From Thermoanaerobacterium sp. (lineage in GTDB: Bacteria; Bacillota; Thermoanaerobacteria; Thermoanaerobacterales; Thermoanaerobacteraceae), in NCBI GenBank assembly GCA_029960905.1, contig JASBVU010000048.1, positions 1 to 9,461 of the forward strand: 9,461 nt of DNA. The letters are read 5' to 3'. This document shows positions 6,581 through 9,461 of the stretch, in pieces; the stretch's first letter is position 1, and each line of letters begins with the position of its first letter. The notes beneath the pieces are model-generated. The model was not told the DNA's origin. It did not search any database and saw nothing but the letters and a program-made list of their open reading frames with translations. Both the position numbers and the translations under genes were made by a program.

Positions 6581-8305
6581 GTGAAGAGAATTCTTCGTAT
6601 GTCTTGTCTTATAGTAGCTTTGGTGTTGTTGGTTTCTGTCATGGCCTCTTGCGGCCTGTACAGCGATGAAACGCCAAAGCAAAATAAAGAAAATTCATCT
6701 ACTACAGGAGAAAATAGTGGGCAGGTTCCTGAACTGGCTTCTAAGTGGCCTGAGTTTGCCAAACACCATGCAGAAACTGTGACATTTTTTGAGCAGGGGT
6801 GGACCGGGCCAGTAGAGGGACAAGATATTATTGCTCCTGAAATTGAGAGGCGTACCAATTTCCGCATACTGTATGAACCTATGACGGTGCCTACAGGTGA
6901 TGATTATACGCAGAAGCTAAATTTGATGGTTGCATCTAACGAAGTCCCAAATATATTCTTTGGAGGGAACGACACATATACTCGCACAATATATGAAAAA
7001 CTGGGACAAAGTGGACAGATTTGGGACATTGGCGAGATAATTAAAGATTATAAGAATCTTTATGACCTTGTACGGCCAGAACTTATTCTGTATAAGACAA
7101 AGGATGGAAAAAATTATTTTATTCCTACTCAGACTGGGCGTGGATATGAAGTGTTGAATGAACCACCACACGGGTTGTATGTCAGGAAGGATTTTTTGGA
7201 TAAGCTGGGTATGGACTACCCTAGGACCCCAGAAGAGCTTAAGGAATACCTGCGCCGTTGTGTGAGTGAGATTAAGGTTAACGGTCAGCCAGTTATCGGT
7301 TTGGTTTTGGGAGAGAACTTATCAGGGCTTGAACAGCTTTACGAGCCATTTCTACCATTGATTGGTCAGCATGAAACTTATACTTTACCTTTTGACCCAA
7401 ATGATAATTGGAAGGTAAAGAACTATGAATATAGCGCTAGCCCGGAATTGATGCAGGCTGCGAAGTATATATTCAGCTTGAAAAAAGAAGGCTTGTTGGA
7501 TAAAGAGGTGCTGACAATAAAGCATGCTCAATTCCAGGAAAAGGTTTCATCAGGATTGGCTTCAGCCATTACCGCGGCATGGTGGGATATGAACACGTTT
7601 AGCGATAATGCCAAGGAAGTGGTACCTGAATTGATGTACGTAGCACCTCCTCAGATTTATGCTTCTGAGGAAATCAAGGAGAGCCGTCTGAGGGATTGGA
7701 CAAATTGGGTAGGGTGCTGGTCATCGGTTATAATCAGCAAGAAAGTTGACGAAGAAACTTTGAGGCACTTCTTGGCGATGATGGATTATTTGGCTACCGA
7801 GGAAGGACAGCTACTTGTTCAGGCTGGTATTGAAGGCAAAACCTATACTTGGAACGAAGAGGGTAAATATGTCTTCACTCCAGAGTTTATTGAAAAGACA
7901 AATAACCTTGACTGGAATAAAGCCGCTGCTTATGGCGTATTCTACTATGCCCAGCTGGTGTGCAATATCCCGGCAATTTCCGATAAACAAACAACACCTC
8001 CTGCACTGTTAAGGGAGGACAACAGGCTTAGCTGGGAGAACCGCAAAGAGATACGTGACCATTACAAACCTGACATGGATCCTCCAAAGGATTACTATTT
8101 CCTGCCGGGTGAAGTCGAAACTCAAAAATTCCCTGCAATAAAAGACGCAAAATTGGAATTCTGGGCTAAGGTTTTATCGGCTAATTCAGAAGAAGAGGTT
8201 GAAAAGCTTGTAATTGAGTGGGGGAAGACTTGTAAGGAAATGGGAATTGATGAGATAATAGCTGAAAGGCAAACCTATATCGACAATTTTAAACTGACAG
8301 AGTAA
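6581..8305 (+). CDS. Extracellular solute-binding lipoprotein, LplA-type (CUT1)
   Basis: A 574-residue secreted lipoprotein. The signal peptide has a basic start (MKRILRM), a hydrophobic core and the lipobox VMASC, with C24 as the lipidated residue. A Ser/Thr/Asn-rich linker follows (about 25-50), then the binding domain opening TVTFFEQGWTGP. The segment IAPEIERRTNFRILYEPM and then KLNLMVASNEVPNIFF are typical of LplA/YtcQ-type family 1 binding proteins, as are the large size (over 500 residues) and YVRKDFLDKLGMDYPRTPEEL. The protein should capture an oligosaccharide at the outer face of the membrane and deliver it to the two permeases. It comes after the permeases, 67 nt downstream, and is followed by a terminator-like hairpin, so it is probably the last gene of the main transporter transcript. 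A galactose-containing ligand is inferred only from the next gene. Confidence 0.93.
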   Translation: MKRILRMSCLIVALVLLVSVMASCGLYSDETPKQNKENSSTTGENSGQVPELASKWPEFAKHHAETVTFFEQGWTGPVEGQDIIAPEIERRTNFRILYEPMTVPTGDDYTQKLNLMVASNEVPNIFFGGNDTYTRTIYEKLGQSGQIWDIGEIIKDYKNLYDLVRPELILYKTKDGKNYFIPTQTGRGYEVLNEPPHGLYVRKDFLDKLGMDYPRTPEELKEYLRRCVSEIKVNGQPVIGLVLGENLSGLEQLYEPFLPLIGQHETYTLPFDPNDNWKVKNYEYSASPELMQAAKYIFSLKKEGLLDKEVLTIKHAQFQEKVSSGLASAITAAWWDMNTFSDNAKEVVPELMYVAPPQIYASEEIKESRLRDWTNWVGCWSSVIISKKVDEETLRHFLAMMDYLATEEGQLLVQAGIEGKTYTWNEEGKYVFTPEFIEKTNNLDWNKAAAYGVFYYAQLVCNIPAISDKQTTPPALLREDNRLSWENRKEIRDHYKPDMDPPKDYYFLPGEVETQKFPAIKDAKLEFWAKVLSANSEEEVEKLVIEWGKTCKEMGIDEIIAERQTYIDNFKLTE

Positions 8306-8331
8306 AATATATATTATGTAAAACATGCATA

Positions 8332-8354
8332 AGCTATGGATGCTATCTCCAGCT
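8332..8354 (+). promoter_or_regulatory. Possible alternative hairpin competing with the terminator
   Basis: AGC (8332-8334) and TGGA (8337-8340) can pair with GCT (8352-8354) and TCCA (8348-8351), giving seven base pairs with a 2-nt bulge and a 7-nt loop. This uses the left arm of the 8338-8381 hairpin, so the two cannot form together. The structure is short and may be chance. Confidence 0.25.
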
Positions 8355-8381
8355 GTTATAAGCAGGGGATAGCATTCTTTT
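8338..8381 (+). terminator. Terminator-like hairpin between binding protein and GH36 gene
   Basis: GGATGCTATCTCC (8338-8350) pairs with GGGGATAGCATTC (8365-8377) in a 13-bp stem containing two G-U pairs, with a 14-nt loop, followed by TTTT (8378-8381). This is the shape of an intrinsic terminator with a short U-tract, so termination may be partial. The ribosome binding site of the GH36 gene (AGGAGG, 8385-8390) begins only 3 nt after it, leaving no room for a separate promoter downstream. Confidence 0.7.
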
Positions 8382-8398
8382 AAGAGGAGGGAAACTGC

Positions 8399-9461
8399 AT
8401 GAATCCGCTATACAGAATTCGTTATAACGATATGGACTTTATGCATGAAGTAGAAAACCATACCACTGAAAGATTGAAGGGTGGCTCTCAAAGGAAACAA
8501 TATTTGCGTTTTTTGGATTGTCAGGCTAATCTTAGGGTTGAGATAGCTGCTGTAAAGGATGCTGATTTTGCAGTCACTAAATATACTGCTTATTTTCATA
8601 ACAACTCTGACCAGCGAGTACGGATTTATCAATTTGACGTAGGAGTTTCTGTTAAGTCTGAAAATCTGACTTTACACTACTTTACTTCAGATTGGGGTTC
8701 GGAGTTTTTTCCGCATGAGAAGCAGATAGAAAATGAATTTTCATTTGGTTCTCTTTCAGGTCGTTCCTGCAAAGGTTTTGAGCCGTGGGCAGGGTTGGTG
8801 ACGTCAGATATTTGCTATTCTATTGCTCTGGCTTGGTCTGGGAGCTGGAACTGCACAATAACTCCTGACCAAGGGAAGTTCCAATTTTCTATGGGTTTTT
8901 CCTATCCAGAATTTTTCACAGATATAGCTCCGGGAGGACAGTTTGCTTCAGCATCCATATATGTAGCCGAGGGCAAATCCCTAGAGGATGCATGCCTTGA
9001 ATTACGCAGATATTTCCGTAGGAGGCTAAGCCTGCTAAACGATGGTGGTATAGCCGATGTGCCTTTGGAGTACAATGGATGGTGGCCTTATGAAGATAAA
9101 TATATTACAGAAGCAATATACTTGGAGAATGCCCGTATTGCAACAGAACTAGGGTGTCGATACGCTGTAATGGATGCAGGTTGGTTTGGCGAAAATAAAG
9201 ATGGACAGAGTTGGTATGAAAAACGGGGAGATTGGGCTATTATAAACAAGAAAGGCTTTCCATCTGGCATGAAGGCCCTTTGCGATAATGCCAAAAAGAT
9301 AGGGATACTGCCAGGGATTTGGTGTGAAATTGAAGCGGTGGGTGAGTATGCACAGCTCAACGATACGCATGGGCATATTATTGCAAAAAGGGACGGTAAA
9401 TCTTTAGGTTACGTCTGTTTTGGCAGCGAGGAAGGCAGGGAATGGGCTATGTCGGTGATTG
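8399..9461 (+). CDS. GH36/clan-D alpha-galactosidase-like hydrolase, N-terminal part
   Basis: The first 354 residues are visible, and the gene runs off the right edge. The ATG has an ideal AGGAGG 8 nt upstream. Residues 1 to about 215 form the beta-rich N-terminal domain usual in GH36. The catalytic barrel then begins: EYNGWWPYEDKYI (224-236), YAVMDAGWFG (255-264), WYEKRGDW (272-279), FPSGMKALCDNAKKIGILPG (287-306) and IWCEIEAVG (307-315), matching the W-D/D-G-W-F-G, G-D-W and F-P-x-G-x-K/L series of alpha-galactosidases. The nucleophile region (KxDxN) and the acid/base residue lie beyond the window and cannot be checked. There is no signal peptide, so it acts in the cytoplasm on imported sugar, probably removing terminal alpha-galactose from melibiose- or raffinose-like compounds. 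Alpha-N-acetylgalactosaminidase or transferase activity in the same clan is not excluded. Confidence 0.87.
   Translation, partial: MNPLYRIRYNDMDFMHEVENHTTERLKGGSQRKQYLRFLDCQANLRVEIAAVKDADFAVTKYTAYFHNNSDQRVRIYQFDVGVSVKSENLTLHYFTSDWGSEFFPHEKQIENEFSFGSLSGRSCKGFEPWAGLVTSDICYSIALAWSGSWNCTITPDQGKFQFSMGFSYPEFFTDIAPGGQFASASIYVAEGKSLEDACLELRRYFRRRLSLLNDGGIADVPLEYNGWWPYEDKYITEAIYLENARIATELGCRYAVMDAGWFGENKDGQSWYEKRGDWAIINKKGFPSGMKALCDNAKKIGILPGIWCEIEAVGEYAQLNDTHGHIIAKRDGKSLGYVCFGSEEGREWAMSVI

Noticed and set aside
8288..8317. Promoter-like TTTAAA-18-TATTAT before the GH36 gene
   Set aside because: The -35 box is poor and half of it overlaps the end of the binding-protein gene in AT-rich sequence. Any transcript would still cross the 8338-8381 hairpin. 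A better -35 (CTGACA, 8294-8299) has only 12 nt to the TATTAT.
1..9461. CRISPR array, tRNA, rRNA, insertion sequence or phage genes
   Set aside because: No regularly spaced repeats, tRNA-like cloverleaf, rRNA sequence, transposase frame or target-site duplication was noticed; nearly all of the window is filled by intact metabolic and regulatory genes.

Overview
The window looks like a carbohydrate-utilisation locus from a low-GC Gram-positive bacterium, probably a Clostridia-type Firmicute. This is inferred from AT-rich intergenic DNA, strong AGGAGG-type ribosome binding sites, sigma-A-like promoters, a lipoprotein signal, and the pairing of a YesM/YesN-type two-component system with an LplABC-type sugar importer. 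The species cannot be named from sequence alone.

Layout. Positions 1-654 hold the N-terminal half of an MFS transporter on the minus strand, cut by the window edge. A 272-bp divergent intergenic region (655-926) carries a candidate promoter in each direction. All other genes are on the plus strand: a uroporphyrinogen-decarboxylase/methyltransferase-fold protein (927-1979), a YesM-type sensor histidine kinase (2059-3876), an overlapping compact CheY-AraC response regulator (3851-4558), a perfect 20-bp hairpin (4593-4646), two CUT1-type ABC permeases (4685-5608 and 5620-6513), a lipoprotein solute-binding protein (6581-8305), a second terminator-like hairpin (8338-8381), and the first 354 residues of a GH36/clan-D alpha-galactosidase-like hydrolase (8399 to the window end).

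How it may work (inference). The kinase senses a signal outside the membrane and the AraC-type regulator switches on the importer. The lipoprotein and two permeases bring in a galactose-containing oligosaccharide, powered by an ATPase encoded elsewhere. The GH36 enzyme, which shows no signal peptide, cleaves the sugar in the cytoplasm. The role of the URO-D-fold protein is unknown; it lacks the zinc-ligand motif of the corrinoid methyltransferase branch. The best leads for new biology are this protein and the two hairpins, each placed just upstream of the next gene so that they probably set the relative output of regulator, transporter and hydrolase. Most of the locus is otherwise a recognisable family combination, not a clearly new system.
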